Below, in pieces: positions 23,201-34,400 of a stretch of DNA of 64,000 nt; the first letter of the stretch is position 1, and each line of letters starts with the position of its first letter. Under the pieces are notes generated by a model, which was not told the DNA's origin, did no database searches, and saw only the letters and a program-made list of their open reading frames with translations. This stretch comes from Cristatella mucedo (lineage: Eukaryota; Bryozoa; Phylactolaemata; Cristatellidae), in assembly GCA_009760855.2 (NCBI GenBank), contig WPIO01000031.1, positions 331,001 to 395,000 of the forward strand, read 5' to 3'. A program made the position numbers and the translations under genes.

Positions 23201-26159
23201 CAGGTAGGAAAAAGAGTGTGTGGAGAGGGAAGGAGTGCGGTACAGAGAGAGGCCGGGCAATCGCTTACCGGCATTGAAAGTAAGAGATACCTTAAGAAAT
23301 GAGATGTATATGGTAACTATGGCTTACAGATGTTTGCCTACAAGTCCTTCTACCACGGACGGAGGTGGGATACACTTGGAAATAGCCACGGCTGTGTTAC
23401 CCTCAGATCACCTGAGGCTTGAATCACTATTGCCCCCACCCCACCCCTTCCCACTAGAGAGCTCCCTCTCAGTTTGCCTGAGTACGGTTTCAATGCCAAG
23501 GACTAGATTGCAGCCGTAGTTCGGACAGTGGTTCGGCTGCATATCGAAATCGAGACAAGTTTTTAGGGCTGGGTAGGTTGAACATTTGTCTGTGTTGGTG
23601 CAGTTTAAGCTGCTATGTGGTCAGCCAAATTCTCGTGAGAGCATGTGTGCTGCCAGCATTTTTTTATGAGGCTGTATCGTTGGATCCCATGCTGCTGCCA
23701 GTTTGGGATTCGATGGACCCCATGCTGCTGCCAGTTTGGGATTCGATGGACCCCATGCTGTTGCCAGTTTTGGATTCGAGCAGAAAAATCTCGTTAGGTC
23801 ACCCTGTCACTGTGGGTCAATGCGACCTCTTTTGCCCAAGTAGCAGGTTCGGCCCTTCTGCAGGGAGGTCGTGCACGGTGTTGCAGCCACCCCCAGTAAA
23901 GAGGAGCCGAGTTCTCTGAGCACCTCATGCATTTCACTAAATTTCACACGATTGAGACAGCTTCCCAATAGCTGCTGCAGCTTGTTTGAATCAGGGTCGG
24001 CTGTGGTGATTTGATGGGAGAGTGCCCACCCACTGGCAGCTGCACAGAGCTTTGAAGCAGCACATTCTTTAGGAAGCCGATTGTGTGTGTGTGTGCGCGT
24101 GCGTGGGGGGCGTGCGTGGGGGAGTGCGTATGCTGCTGCCAATTGCTATGACGGCAGCGCTGTCAATCCCAGACTGCGCCGAACTGTTAGAAGTCTAATG
24201 TCAAGCCCTATACTCTCTGATCGTTGTGAACGGTGCCTCCAGTTTTAGCAGATACAAAGGCTCGCTGGTGGCTGGCTGTTGCGATTGCAGCTGGTCTTGC
24301 GTCATCCATCGTACAACACGCGAGATGGTGTTGGCAGCCTGTAAAGGAGAGTGCGTAGCTCAGAGCTGGATTCGCTGAGAGATACCAGCTCATTTAAAAG
24401 GCTTAATATGCAGGTCAGCGTGTCTGCCTGCATATTAACCTTTTGATGGTAGCCTGGGTGCCCACTTGCCCACTGTGTTAGCTGTCGTTTGATTAGGTGC
24501 TCAAGCCTTAGCCATTAGCTGTTTCCCTTTGCTCTTTGGTCTCAGCGCTTGGATAAGGTGCTCTGACTTTAGATCATGGGTTATGAGCCTTTTAGCAGGC
24601 AGTCATTAATTGCACACCTCAATGGGGGGTGGTTGTGTCAGCGGCTTTGTGGCAGTGGTGGTTTCAGTGGCTGCAGCCATTTTTTAAGGCTCCTCATCAA
24701 CTGGTTTTTCGGAAAAAATCCTTGGCAGTATGGCCGTCTGCTGCTGTGGCTGTCGATTCGTTCGGGTAATAAAAGGGTTGCCCACGATGCCAGGCATACT
24801 AAAGTTATGCAAAGCACGTGAAAATATTTATTCGCAGCCCAAAAACAAGCATAAATGCTGCTGGTATGTATGCGTTTAGTGTGCAGTTGCCACACCATAC
24901 TTCTTTATGACCTCCCTTGTCTGGCCAGGCGTAGAGGCCACAAGCTCCTACATTGTCTCATTTCCTGTAGCAAATTCCAAGGAGCCCGAGTTTTACTAAA
25001 AAAGACTGGCTACTGATGTAGGCTGAAACACCCTACCTCAGCCGCCTGTCGATATCGCTCCATAGTCATTATATCGGGTTTAAATCAGGCCACTGGCTGA
25101 GACACTGTACCAGCATCAAATTAGGTTTGTCACAAAGTACTTTTACTCAAAGTATTGTTGGCAGAGCTAGTTTGAGCCGGTCCTTAGCATAATGATTATG
25201 GAGCGATATCGACAGGCGGCTGAGGTAGAGTGGTCGGCCCACATTAGTAGCCAGTCTTTTTTAGTAAAACTTGGGCTCTTTAAAATTCGCTAAAGTAGAA
25301 GAGACAACGCAAGAGCTTGTTGACGTCACACTAAGCGCGTACATACCAGCAGCATGTATGCTTGTTTTTGGGCTTTCAATAAATATTTTTGGTGTGCTTC
25401 ATATAAGTCTAGCATACCTGGCATCTTAGGAGACTCTCTTATTACCCGAACGAATCAACAGCCATGGGGGCAGGGCGAAGGGAATGCTGAGGATTTGTTC
25501 AGGCTCCTGAGTGAATAAATAAGGCTCTCGGTTCAGCCGACCTTTCTCTACTCCACTCACCACTCGCATCCCCGAAATCTGTATCTCTTTCAATTGGCAG
25601 GCTCATCGTAGCATGTGTCTACGCGTGCTCTTTGGAAAAAAATGGGGAGGGCGATTGTCCGGTGGCTGTACCACACGGTTCACCCTGCCGCTCTGCTCTG
25701 CAGTCAGGGATGCCTCTGCTGCTCGTTTCCTGCCGTCTTCTTGAAAGAGTGTCAGTCAACCCTGTGTGTCGTCAATTACCAACTGCTCGTGGGCCCTGGG
25801 GTGTAATAACGGACCTTTTTGCTGGCCGTTCGTGTGCTGATGCTTACTGCAATGCCGTCTGTGTAACTGCGATGTGTACCGGCTGCTAGTCAGATGTTCG
25901 GCATGTCGTGCTGCAACAGCTAGAACTGTGGTATTGTGGCATTTGCATGTCCATCGATCTGTTCCGGTTTTGCGAATGGCTGTCTTCCTTTGCACTGTGT
26001 CACGGGCTTCTGTGCTGACACTGCAGGTGGGGTGACGCACCGGTGAGGACTCAAGCGTCTCGTCTGTTCGTACCCAAAGAGAAGATGTACGAATTCAAAG
26101 TCGGCGAGGTTTTCTATAGACACCAAGGCCTGATCAGGTGTCCAGTCAGTGTGGCTTGA
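11520..26159 (+). CDS. GT15 (KRE2/MNT1/KTR-like) alpha-mannosyltransferase, gene A, six exons
   Basis: Predicted Golgi type II membrane enzyme that would transfer mannose from GDP-mannose in alpha-1,2 linkage, judged by family. Exons: 11520-11981, 12648-12753, 16378-16638, 20695-20854, 21403-21576, 26027-26159. Together they give 1296 bp, 431 residues and a TGA stop. Visible blocks: N-terminal hydrophobic stretch MCVCVVLLRQLWQL; YPVVIFSEDP (about 180-189); YWLMCRF in exon 3; YAWRLDADAQLC (about 280-291); NNFEI with Glu359; FFYYRWGDAPVR (about 384-395). Yeast Mnt1 is about 440 residues, so length fits. The Mn-binding Glu known from Mnt1 reads Asp285 in a DxD, and the metal-binding His position reads Arg395. 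One sequon (Asn232). The start at 11520 is the first in-frame ATG after the stop at 11472. A longer N-terminus through an acceptor at 11500 is possible. Confidence 0.85.
11982..12647 (+). other. gene A intron 1
   Basis: 666 bp, GTAAGA...GTGCGCAG. CTG-rich, with no nested gene recognised. Confidence 0.7.
12648..12753 (+). CDS. gene A exon 2
   Basis: 35 codons plus one base. Encodes the first strand-helix of the catalytic domain, with LHTYYNEQYQYPVVIFSEDP matching the family block that reads NxxYPWVFLND-like in fungal KTR proteins. Same length and phase as gene B exon 2. Confidence 0.85.
13500..13558 (-). mobile_element. LINE-A extreme 3' tail
   Basis: (AAT)n followed by tgcacttgataaagcgccc, the complement of the LINE-A end, cut off within about 25 bp of the tail. 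Confidence 0.65.
14178..14349. repeat. GA/GACA microsatellite
   Basis: Mixed GAGA and GACAGACA repeat units in gene A intron 2. Confidence 0.9.
14680..15330 (-). mobile_element. LINE-A decayed fragment
   Basis: The minus strand shows the tail-proximal region at 14690 (complement of the AGTTCTCcTAGGGC end) and then the C-terminal ORF2 part, with HIRDNPSRLYNLLH-like and RFCHSLLGPF-like blocks. Strongly decayed. Confidence 0.6.
15775..15905 (+). mobile_element. SINE1 fragment (B box and 3' part)
   Basis: Contains a diverged B box (ggtttgagtcc), then tgcagtgggcgatcctttat, the ggtggtggcc segment, and ctcttctgctgctatatata before gaggctgttgaat. The 5' tRNA-like part is poorly preserved. Confidence 0.7.
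15905..16075 (-). mobile_element. LINE-A RT palm fragment
   Basis: In the minus-strand reading the block ADLSAAFDITDHQDLVER matches FDLAAAFDTIDQQVLPQR of the 5168-6905 copy, followed by LGITGSALQ. Confidence 0.65.
16378..16638 (+). CDS. gene A exon 3
   Basis: Enters in phase 1 (the split codon gives Arg190) and leaves in phase 1. Encodes LYFYDISELWGPP and the hallmark GYWLMCRFQ, equivalent to the YRHMCRF block of fungal GT15. It is two codons shorter than gene B exon 3. Confidence 0.87.
18942..19331. repeat. 29-bp minisatellite, about 13 copies
   Basis: Unit of the form GAGGAGGGAGATCAGAGATC plus AGGAGCACA, with small variants (GCGCAGAGG, CATAGAGG, GATTAG). It lies inside gene A intron 3. 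Because 29 is not a multiple of 3, each frame changes through the array, which argues against coding. Confidence 0.92.
19360..19740 (-). mobile_element. possible solo LTR-like block
   Basis: Read on the minus strand it has a TATA-like CTATATACGCTTATATAG, then a CAATAAATTCC polyadenylation-like signal about 100 bp downstream and a C-rich end. No clear TG...CA termini or target duplication were found, so this is only a suggestion. Confidence 0.2.
20695..20854 (+). CDS. gene A exon 4
   Basis: 160 bp, in at phase 1 and out at phase 2. Encodes FEYAWRLDADAQLCG, the family YYWRVEP-type metal-site block here with a DxD, and then the YIGEDGWDSC segment equivalent to the fungal YEYEATIPTLW region. Confidence 0.88.
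20855..21402 (+). other. gene A intron 4
   Basis: 548 bp, GTGGGC...TTTCACTCAG. No other feature. Confidence 0.75.
21403..21576 (+). CDS. gene A exon 5
   Basis: 174 bp, phase 2 to 2. Encodes AYIYNNFEIFKISFYLSEEY and IDFIDKTEGFFYYR. The Glu of NNFE corresponds to the proposed catalytic Glu of Mnt1. 39 of 58 residues match gene B. Confidence 0.9.
21778..21858. repeat. CTG then CAG tract able to fold back
   Basis: Runs of CTG, then CAG, then CTG/CAG in opposite sense around a short CTTCATCAGCCA spacer. Confidence 0.85.
22494..22690 (-). mobile_element. SINE1 copy
   Basis: Minus-strand reading: B box gggttcgagtcctgcagtgg, then gcgatcctttatcgcccact, then the ctcttctgctgctatataaa segment and the tail ttaaatcagctaagc. 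The 5' promoter half is diverged. Confidence 0.8.
23680..23778. repeat. 33-bp unit in three copies
   Basis: Unit GATGGACCCCATGCTGCTGC plus CAGTTTGGGATTC, repeated three times with few changes. A length of 33 keeps frame, but no coding evidence supports the surrounding frame. Confidence 0.9.
24395..24444. repeat. short hairpin
   Basis: TTAATATGCAGG (24403-24414) pairs with CCTGCATATTAA (24427-24438) over a 12-base loop. The stem extends outward through AAAAGG/CCTTTT with one bulged base. Confidence 0.85.
24745..25465. repeat. large imperfect inverted repeat (foldback)
   Basis: Left arm 24745-25072, right arm 25189-25465, spacer about 116 bp. Matching blocks include GATTCGTTCGGGTAAT, CCCAAAAACAAGCAT, TTTTACTAAAAAAGACTGGC and CAGCCGCCTGTCGATATCGC on the left, each present as its complement on the right. 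The left arm carries an extra stretch of about 50 bp near 24900. No transposase frame. Lies in gene A intron 5. Confidence 0.9.
26027..26159 (+). CDS. gene A exon 6 (terminal)
   Basis: Follows a CTGACACTGCAG acceptor. Encodes WGDAPVRTQASRLFVPKEKM and VGEVFYRHQGLIRC, ending SVA-TGA. WGDAPV is a GT15 signature. There is no canonical AATAAA soon after the stop; AAT repeats from a LINE-A tail begin near 26332. Confidence 0.88.
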
Positions 26160-26335
26160 CCCAAATGCGCTGTTTCTGCTTTTGTGGTGTGAAACATTGA
26201 AGAAAGTTTGAACTTTGATCGCTTAATCCTTTGAATGTGAATTAATTCAATTGACGTCTTTGGGCTGCTCAAGGAGTGTATGTTTTTGTTCGCAAGTCGC
26301 AGGCGGACTTTACTTTGCACAAGATATATTATAAT

Positions 26336-26424
26336 AATAATAATAATAATAATAATTCACTTGATAAAGCGCCCTCAGAGAACTTAATCTCTCTCTAGGC
26401 GCTTTACATTTGCTGTAAAGTGAA
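26336..26424 (-). mobile_element. LINE-A 3' tail, short copy
   Basis: (AAT)n, then TTCACTTGATAAAGCGCCCT and TCTCTCTAGGCGCTTTACAT, the complement of the family end. Truncated after about 80 bp. Confidence 0.85.
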
Positions 26425-26484
26425 GGTATTAAGGTTTATTCTACCTTGTTCCTTTTAAGAAGTCACACACCATAGTTTGCTAAA

Positions 26485-27118
26485 TATAATAATAATAATG
26501 ATACATTTGACATAGCGCCCTCAGATAACTCAAGTCTCTTTCGAGGCACTTTACATTTGCTCCAAAGGAAGTACGATCGAATGGTTAGTGGTAGCATGCC
26601 CGTTAAACAACAAGAATAACGTGGTTAGAGGTGGCATGCACAGGGTCAGCATGCAAGCCTAGTTATTGGCAGCATAAACAGTGTCAGCGTGCATAAGCAC
26701 ATAAAAGACGAATCATAGGAACCCACCAAATGCTGTCATTGATAGATGCGTTTCAAGTTCCTTTTTTAATGTGGACAAGTCAGAGATGTCGTAACGCAAG
26801 TCGGGAGTGAGTTCCAGGCTTTGGGAGCATATGAACTAAAGGCACGGTCGCCAAAGGATTTGAGGTTTATAGGAGGCGTGGGTAAACAGATTCCGAGAAG
26901 CGATTGGTATGTTGATGCATAGCCTGGTGGGGCAGTAGATTTGATAGGTAGGCTGGGGCCAAAGAATGAAGGGACCTGAAAGTGAGTGACAAAGCCTTGA
27001 AGTCGATGAATGCATTGCTTGACTGGGAGCCATTGCAGGTCGGCAAGAAGTGGTCAGATGTGGCAACTGCGCTGCTCACGACAAACAAGCCTAGCAGCAG
27101 AGTTTTGCACCAGCTGTA
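26485..27118 (-). mobile_element. LINE-A 3' fragment
   Basis: Tail at 26485-26570, then the complement of the untranslated 3' region and the ORF2 C-terminus (LCHSLSGPFILWPQ and a DLKALSLTFRSLHSLAPAYL-like block). Frames are interrupted. Confidence 0.85.
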
Positions 27119-28147
27119 AGCATCTGGAATATACGCGTTCCTTCGTGAAAATACATTGTTGGTTGTTAATGCTTAGGCAATTAGTACTGGTTTGTAGGAT
27201 GCTTTCTTGGTTGGTTTAATGGTCGTATAGATCTGTGAGTTGTTTACACTTAGCTCCTTGGTTAAGGCCGGAATGGGTTCATTTTAATGTAATGAACTTA
27301 TGTTCGAATTACTGAAGACATTCACTACTGGGTTCGTGTAGCTGTAGCTGCAAGCGTTTGAGGACTTTTTTGAGTCCTTTCGATGTTTAGATTCAAGGAT
27401 TCGTCAGATTTACAACGGCGACTGAGACTATATCTGAGAGATTAGTGCAACAACTCTGAGAAAACTTTTAAAAAGGACGCGACAGATGAAGAAGAAGTTC
27501 GAGAGGTGGAGAAGCTTTGAGGAGATTTCAAAAGTATCTTGGAGGTATCTGAAAATTCCAAGAGGATGCAAAAGTCATAGCTTTTTGAAGGCTCTAGAAG
27601 CTTTCTGCGAGATCGAATGTGACGAGTAGCGAGCACGAGTAACGAGAGAGCTCCACGGAAATGCAGTGAAAAGCTATTTCTTAGGAAATGTAGGTTACAA
27701 CGATTATCTGAAAAATCCATAGCTTGGCATTCTTGAGAGGTGACATGCTGGTCTGCTATGATCGTGGTACCTCTCACTACTTAACTGTGCCGAGGACGTA
27801 ATGGCAGTAGCAATAGTTGGACCATGCTGTTGCGACTGCCATATCTTGCTAGCAAGCTCCAATCAGGGCTTGTAGCTAACTCCACAGAAACTGCACTGCT
27901 TCGGACTTGTAATGGCCGTCTGAACACACTGGTCGGTTTAGAGCTTTCGCTGGTTCTCCGCGTTTTCTCGGCAGCAGCTGACGAACTTGATCGCCTTTCC
28001 GGAGCGCCTCTCAGCCAGCCTAGGTATCACTTGCTCAGGACTAAACTGGGTTCGGTCCTACCTCATTTGAAGATGCACGAGAGCCATGAGATGTAAATGG
28101 CATGCGGTCGGCTTTCAAATTAGTACCCCCATTCTCCCCCTGGCATC
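27119..28147. other. no gene recognised
   Basis: A plus-strand open frame at 27824-28096 (90 residues, LVGLELSLVLRVFSAAADEL) has fair composition but no recognised domain or splice partner. Otherwise nothing. Confidence 0.35.
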
Positions 28148-28262
28148 AATACTTGAGCATGCTACCACTAATCACTCGATCATGCTTCCTTTGCAGCAAA
28201 TGCAAAGTGCGTAGAAAGATATTTTAGTCCTCTGATGGCGCTTTGCATTTAGTATTATTATT
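28148..28262 (+). mobile_element. LINE-A 3' tail
   Basis: GAGCATGCTACCACTAATCA, then GTGCGTAGAAAGATATTTTA and an ATT-rich end. Confidence 0.75.
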
Positions 28263-28299
28263 ACTATATCTTTCGCAAACGAAATCGTAGTTCTCATTT

Positions 28300-28480
28300 C
28301 AATTCCGGTGACATTTGGCTTTGCCTATCGTTTGACCCTTCTAAGCCTTGCTCTGCATCCAACTCATTTAATGCTCTTGGAGACAGCATTGAGACGACAC
28401 TGGCAGTTGGATGGCCATCAACTTCCTGAAACTTAACGATGATATGACCTACCTAAGACGTAACCCTCAAGATTAATTTA
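28300..28480 (+). mobile_element. LINE-A RT fragment
   Basis: Reads as a YLSFDPSK-like segment, SNSFNALGDSI, and NFLKLNDDMTY, matching the region just after the RT active site in other copies. Confidence 0.6.
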
Positions 28481-28524
28481 TCTAGCGTCGCCCAGTGATG
28501 TCTGCCTACAATCCCCGAATGTTA

Positions 28525-28645
28525 TTAATAATAATAATAATAACAACACATTGTTATAGATAGCACCCTCAGAGAACACTCTTTCTAGGTACTTGCATTT
28601 GCTGCAAATGAAGCACGATCGAATGGTTAGTGTTCTTCCAAAACG
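28525..28645 (-). mobile_element. LINE-A 3' tail
   Basis: (AAT)n, then ATAGCACCCTCAGAGAACAC and the complement of the 3' untranslated end. Confidence 0.75.
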
Positions 28646-29409
28646 ACTTGTTAGTGGATAAGTACGTTGCCTCCACCGTCTAGTTGGCCTACTTTCAGTA
28701 AGCAACGCCACGAAAATCAAGGTCGATGTGGGCGAGAGTACGATAGCCAAGGTATTTTATAATTTTGCGACATCGATAATAGATTAACGGACTTCCATTT
28801 TTTCGATACTCCGGGCCTGCGCCGTCAATCGTCTGCAACTGTCGGAAAACTGAGCAGCAGCTGGTCTTCTCACTCGTCAATGATGGCATGGCGGCCTCAT
28901 CGCATCACTTCTGTTTGCTGGCTCCCTTGCAAGCATCGAATAGGCTGCGAGATCCTATCTGTGGCTTACAGGTAGTTTCATTCGACCAAGCCTGCCCGTT
29001 CGATATCCTTGCAGCCGCAATCACGCGCTCTCTTGCAACCCAGCCCAGCCGCTCCCGGTCGTCTCAGTGATTTCCTTGCAGTGAAGTGAAATCTTTATAG
29101 AGAGAGATCGGTACTTCTCGAATCCACCGTCGTGCTGTACCATGTAGCACGTCGGTGGGTGTGCGTCGTTGACATGATATCGCAAGATCGATATTTGTTG
29201 CACCTAATGCATTAATGCACTTTTAAAGTGAGCAATACGTTAATGCCACACAACCGTTTGTTCCGAAGTTGCTACAACAAATGTAGCTGGGTATTATCAG
29301 CATAGCCGATCCCACGGCCCGCGCCACTTTTCCCAGAGACAACTTTATCGAGAGGCTCTCTGTAAATTGACTGACAGCAGCAAAAGGCTGAGAGCAGATC
29401 CTTGTGGAG

Positions 29410-29461
<52 letters not shown>

Positions 29462-30500
29462 GTGCGAGACTGCTAGACGGGACTTAAACACCTCGTGACA
29501 AAGACTTTGCTCAATCGTCGGGTGGCTTCGATCCGAAGCCGCGTCTGAGCCTCGGTGGGTATGAAGTCGGGTGGATAACTGGATGCAGCACACGGGTGCC
29601 GTGATTCAGTGCCAAAACTTAGTACAGAAGGTGAGTGTAGCAGGGAGAGGAGCATCTGTTCAGCTCGGACAGCGGGCGAGTAGAGGCGATCGAGCGAGCA
29701 ACTGACAGTCACGCGACCGGCGAGCCGTGGCCGACGATCCCCTACGTCAGCTTGAGCCTGCTTGCTGATTGATACGTCCAATAGCGGGCTGCGGTCTGGA
29801 ATGCCGGCGGCAGCTTCGGCTGGACATCGGCATACGTTAAGCGGGCCGATGGCCGCTACAGCCTCATCAGTCAGACTAACCGCTGTTCTCTATTTTTCCA
29901 GTAGGATATCGTGATCGCTCGTGTCGAATATTGCTAACAGATGGAGCCGGATAAAAGCAGCCACGTTGGATTCTCGCTGTCAGTAAAACCGTGGGCAGGA
30001 AAATGTCGCCGGTCACATGGAGGAGAGGAGTTTGAGTGAAACGGCGGCCTTGGTTTTGCGAAGGGGTGAAGGGCGCTCGCTTTTGATGGCGGAGCTTCGA
30101 CGGGCTCGTTGGCTCGAGCCCTTCGGGGTGTGCGAAACGCCTGGATAGAGATGGAATTATCTTAAGGTCCTCTATCGATCGACCTTAGTGAGATGGTCCT
30201 GAGCTATAGGTATAACGAGCTATACATGTATATGTATGAGGTGCAATGGGCTTGCCCCTCCTAGCCGGAACATGTAGCGAAGGATCGAAAACAGTGGCTG
30301 CTATTGGACGACTACGACTAAATCATCGATCTTGTGCGATGTAGCTAGCTGATTGCGGGTACTCTGATTTGTGCTGCAGACGTTTTCGGCAAAAATGTAG
30401 TGTGGGATCGCTCCTTTCCTTTATCATACTAAGCTAGAGGGAGTGTTTTTCTTCAAAGTAACAGCTGACGTCGCCATTGCGGTGGGACGTACTTCGGCTT
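28646..30500. other. intergenic, no gene recognised
   Basis: Contains a CA microsatellite (29410-29457) and a CpG-richer patch at 29520-30130. Near 30129-30180 a GCGAAACGCCTGGATAGAGA piece resembles a SINE2 tail. Confidence 0.4.
29410..29457. repeat. CA microsatellite
   Basis: Pure (CA)n of about 24 units. Confidence 0.97.
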
Positions 30501-30506
30501 GCTTAA

Positions 30507-31120
30507 TGTAATGTAATGTAATGTATCTCCATCTGTAACTCCACAAAGTCATAAAAGACCAGGTGGATGTTACGCAGGAGAGTTTTGTATAGCGCACTCA
30601 CAGCCTAAGTGGCTTTCGGTACGCATTTGGTACCCAACAGACTTCGTCTCACGCAACAGAGAGAAGGTGGGAAGCATAGCAGAGTCAGGAGAGCAGTTGA
30701 GGTAGTGAGAAGCATAGAAGTAGCAGCTCAGGACCGCTGAAAAGAATGAGCCATAGTTGGCAGTAGAAGAGTAGTTGTCGTTGCGTAAGAATTGTGGAAG
30801 CGAGTTCCACAGTCTAGGATCTGCTGAGCTAAAGCTTCTGTCGCCAACTGTCTTTGAGCGGAGGAATGGGACAGCTAATTCATTGTCCACACAGGACCTT
30901 AGGGCGCGAACAGGCTGAAACTGATGCAGCAGTTCAGCTAGGTACGAAGGAGCCAAGCCGTGGCGGGCCTTGTGGGTCAGCGTAAGAACTTTGCTCTGTA
31001 TCCGTTGCTCAACCGGCAACCATCCTAGCTCTTTTAGCAAAGGAGACACGTGCTCAAACCGCTGGGACTTGAACACTAGCCTTGCAGCCATATTCATAGT
31101 CCGCTGCACTTGCTTAATAA
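30507..31120 (-). mobile_element. LINE-B 3' fragment
   Basis: An open minus-strand frame covers the ORF2 C-terminus: MNMAARLVFKSQRFEH, LGWLPVEQRIQSKVLTLTHK, GLAPSYLAELL, ending AIQNSPA-stop. The 3' end continues to TACATTACATTACATTA-type repeats at 30507-30530. 5' truncated near 31117. Closely related to the copy at the window end. Confidence 0.9.
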
Positions 31121-31374
31121 CAAGTACACCTACATCCCGGAGCATCTCGTGTCTACCCTTCGCGGCCTACAATTGTGACAATACGGACGGAAAACAGGTA
31201 AAAGTGGGCCTAACGTTGTTACAGGTGCTGTCGCTTGGCTAAATCCTGGCAATTTGCGTTCCCAGTAACTCTTAAGTGCTATTTGAGGCTTTGCACTCGC
31301 CAGTCCTGCTGGGGGAGAACTCTCCAGGTGTCCGCATAACGAACCTGAAAGACTGTAGATCTGGCTAAGAAAAG

Positions 31375-31375
<1 letters not shown>

Positions 31376-31422
<47 letters not shown>
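31376..31422. repeat. GA microsatellite
   Basis: Pure (GA)n. Confidence 0.95.
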
Positions 31423-32274
<852 letters not shown>

Positions 32275-32276
32275 TA

Positions 32277-32457
32277 GCCGCGATAGCGCACTAGGTAGGG
32301 CGCTTACTTTTCACGACCTCCGGCCGAGATCGTGGGTGTCCGAATCTTGTGGTGGACAATATCCTGCGGTGGGCAATCCTTTAGTGTCACTGCAAGCGAT
32401 GGATATAGCCCAAAAGGCTCTTCTGTCGCTATACATAAGAGGATGTTAAATCAGCCA
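32277..32457 (+). mobile_element. SINE1 copy with A box
   Basis: A box TAGCGCACTAGG fits TRGCNNANNNGG. The B-box region is diverged (gtgggtgtccgaatcttgtg). It continues with the gggcaatcctttagtgtcac segment, the ctcttctgtcgctatacata segment, and the end ttaaatcagccagtatttat. Confidence 0.85.
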
Positions 32458-32459
32458 GT

Positions 32460-32712
32460 ATTTATATACGTCTGTAACTCCACAAAGACTATGTGGGTGT
32501 AAGTGGCTTTCTGTACGCATTTGGTAGCCAAGACTTCATCTCGCGACAAAGAGAAAATGGAAAGCACAGCAGAGTCAGAAGAGCAGTAGAGGTAGTGAGT
32601 AGCATGGAAGTAGCAGCTCAGGACCGCTGGAAAGGATGAGCCATAATCGGCAGCAGGATAGTAGTTGTCGTTGCATAAGAATCGTGGGAGAGAGTTCCAC
32701 AGTCTAAGACGT
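32460..32712 (-). mobile_element. LINE-B 3' fragment
   Basis: Complement of the LINE-B end (CTGTAACTCCACAAAG, CGCATTTGGTAGCCAA) through the FLRNDNY-equivalent region. Decayed and frame-broken. Confidence 0.8.
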
Positions 32713-32999
32713 GCATGTTGGTCACAACGTTTGAAAAAGATCGCGCGAACTTGTTGATTAGAAGACAGCCGAATTCCACGCGAAGATTCGACTACACCGC
32801 ATATGGAAACAGCACAGAAAACAATCTTTGGAAACCAGAGCCTGCAAGGATGCTGTGCGTAGCTTAGGCGATACGGGAGAGCGACTCCGCCTGCTCTCCC
32901 GTGTCAGCATCACTTTACCGCTCAACTAGAATTCAAATACCAGCACCTAGGAAAAGCTTATCATATCCTGAACCTATGCACATATCGCCCGAGTTCTAT

Positions 33000-33966
<967 letters not shown>

Positions 33967-34001
33967 GAGGCAGAGAGGCACGTAGCCGCAAATGTATCGC
34001 A

Positions 34002-34108
34002 CTTTCTGGTTTAGCCCAGTGGTTAAGGCGCATGCTTTGAACCAAGGTCAAGGTCAATTGTATTTCATCATCGAGGTCGTGGGCTCGAGCTCCGTGGCAC
34101 ATTTAGTT
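34002..34108 (+). mobile_element. SINE2 5' part
   Basis: tRNA-like head with TAGCCCAGTGGTTAAGGCGC (A box region) and GTCGTGGGCTCGAGCTCCGT (B box region). Confidence 0.75.
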
Positions 34109-34344
34109 TGACATTCTCTAAGCGGCGGGTACGCGATACCATACAGTACACCGAAGCGGGCTCAAAGACATTTTATTCACACGGACGCCGCAGCGGGCCA
34201 GTACGCGACTGCCCTGCCCGGTGTCCTCGACCTAACTCCCCGGGCCTTTACCACCCGTTACTTATATACATACCACTGTCATAAATCGCAACAGCCCATA
34301 ATTCAACGACAGTGTAAATCTCTAAATAACCACAGCATACGTGC

Positions 34345-34400
34345 AGCGCCTGAATAGAGATTAATTTCTTTTTTTAGGGCGCTATACAAATGAATTATAT
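34345..34400 (+). mobile_element. SINE2 3' tail, apparently split from its head
   Basis: CAGCGCCTGAATAGAGATTA then AGGGCGCTATACAAATGAAT. In the complete copy at 38484 this tail follows the head directly; here about 240 bp lie between. Confidence 0.7.

Larger units (their letters stand above)
21577..26026 (+). other. gene A intron 5
   Basis: 4450 bp, GTACGT...GACACTGCAG. Contains the CTG/CAG tract, a SINE1 copy, a 33-bp triplicate, a small hairpin and the large foldback. Confidence 0.75.

Noticed and set aside
30570-31145. 191-residue minus-strand frame as a host gene
   Set aside because: It matches the frame at 63139-63666 and ends in the same 3' repeat; it is LINE-B.
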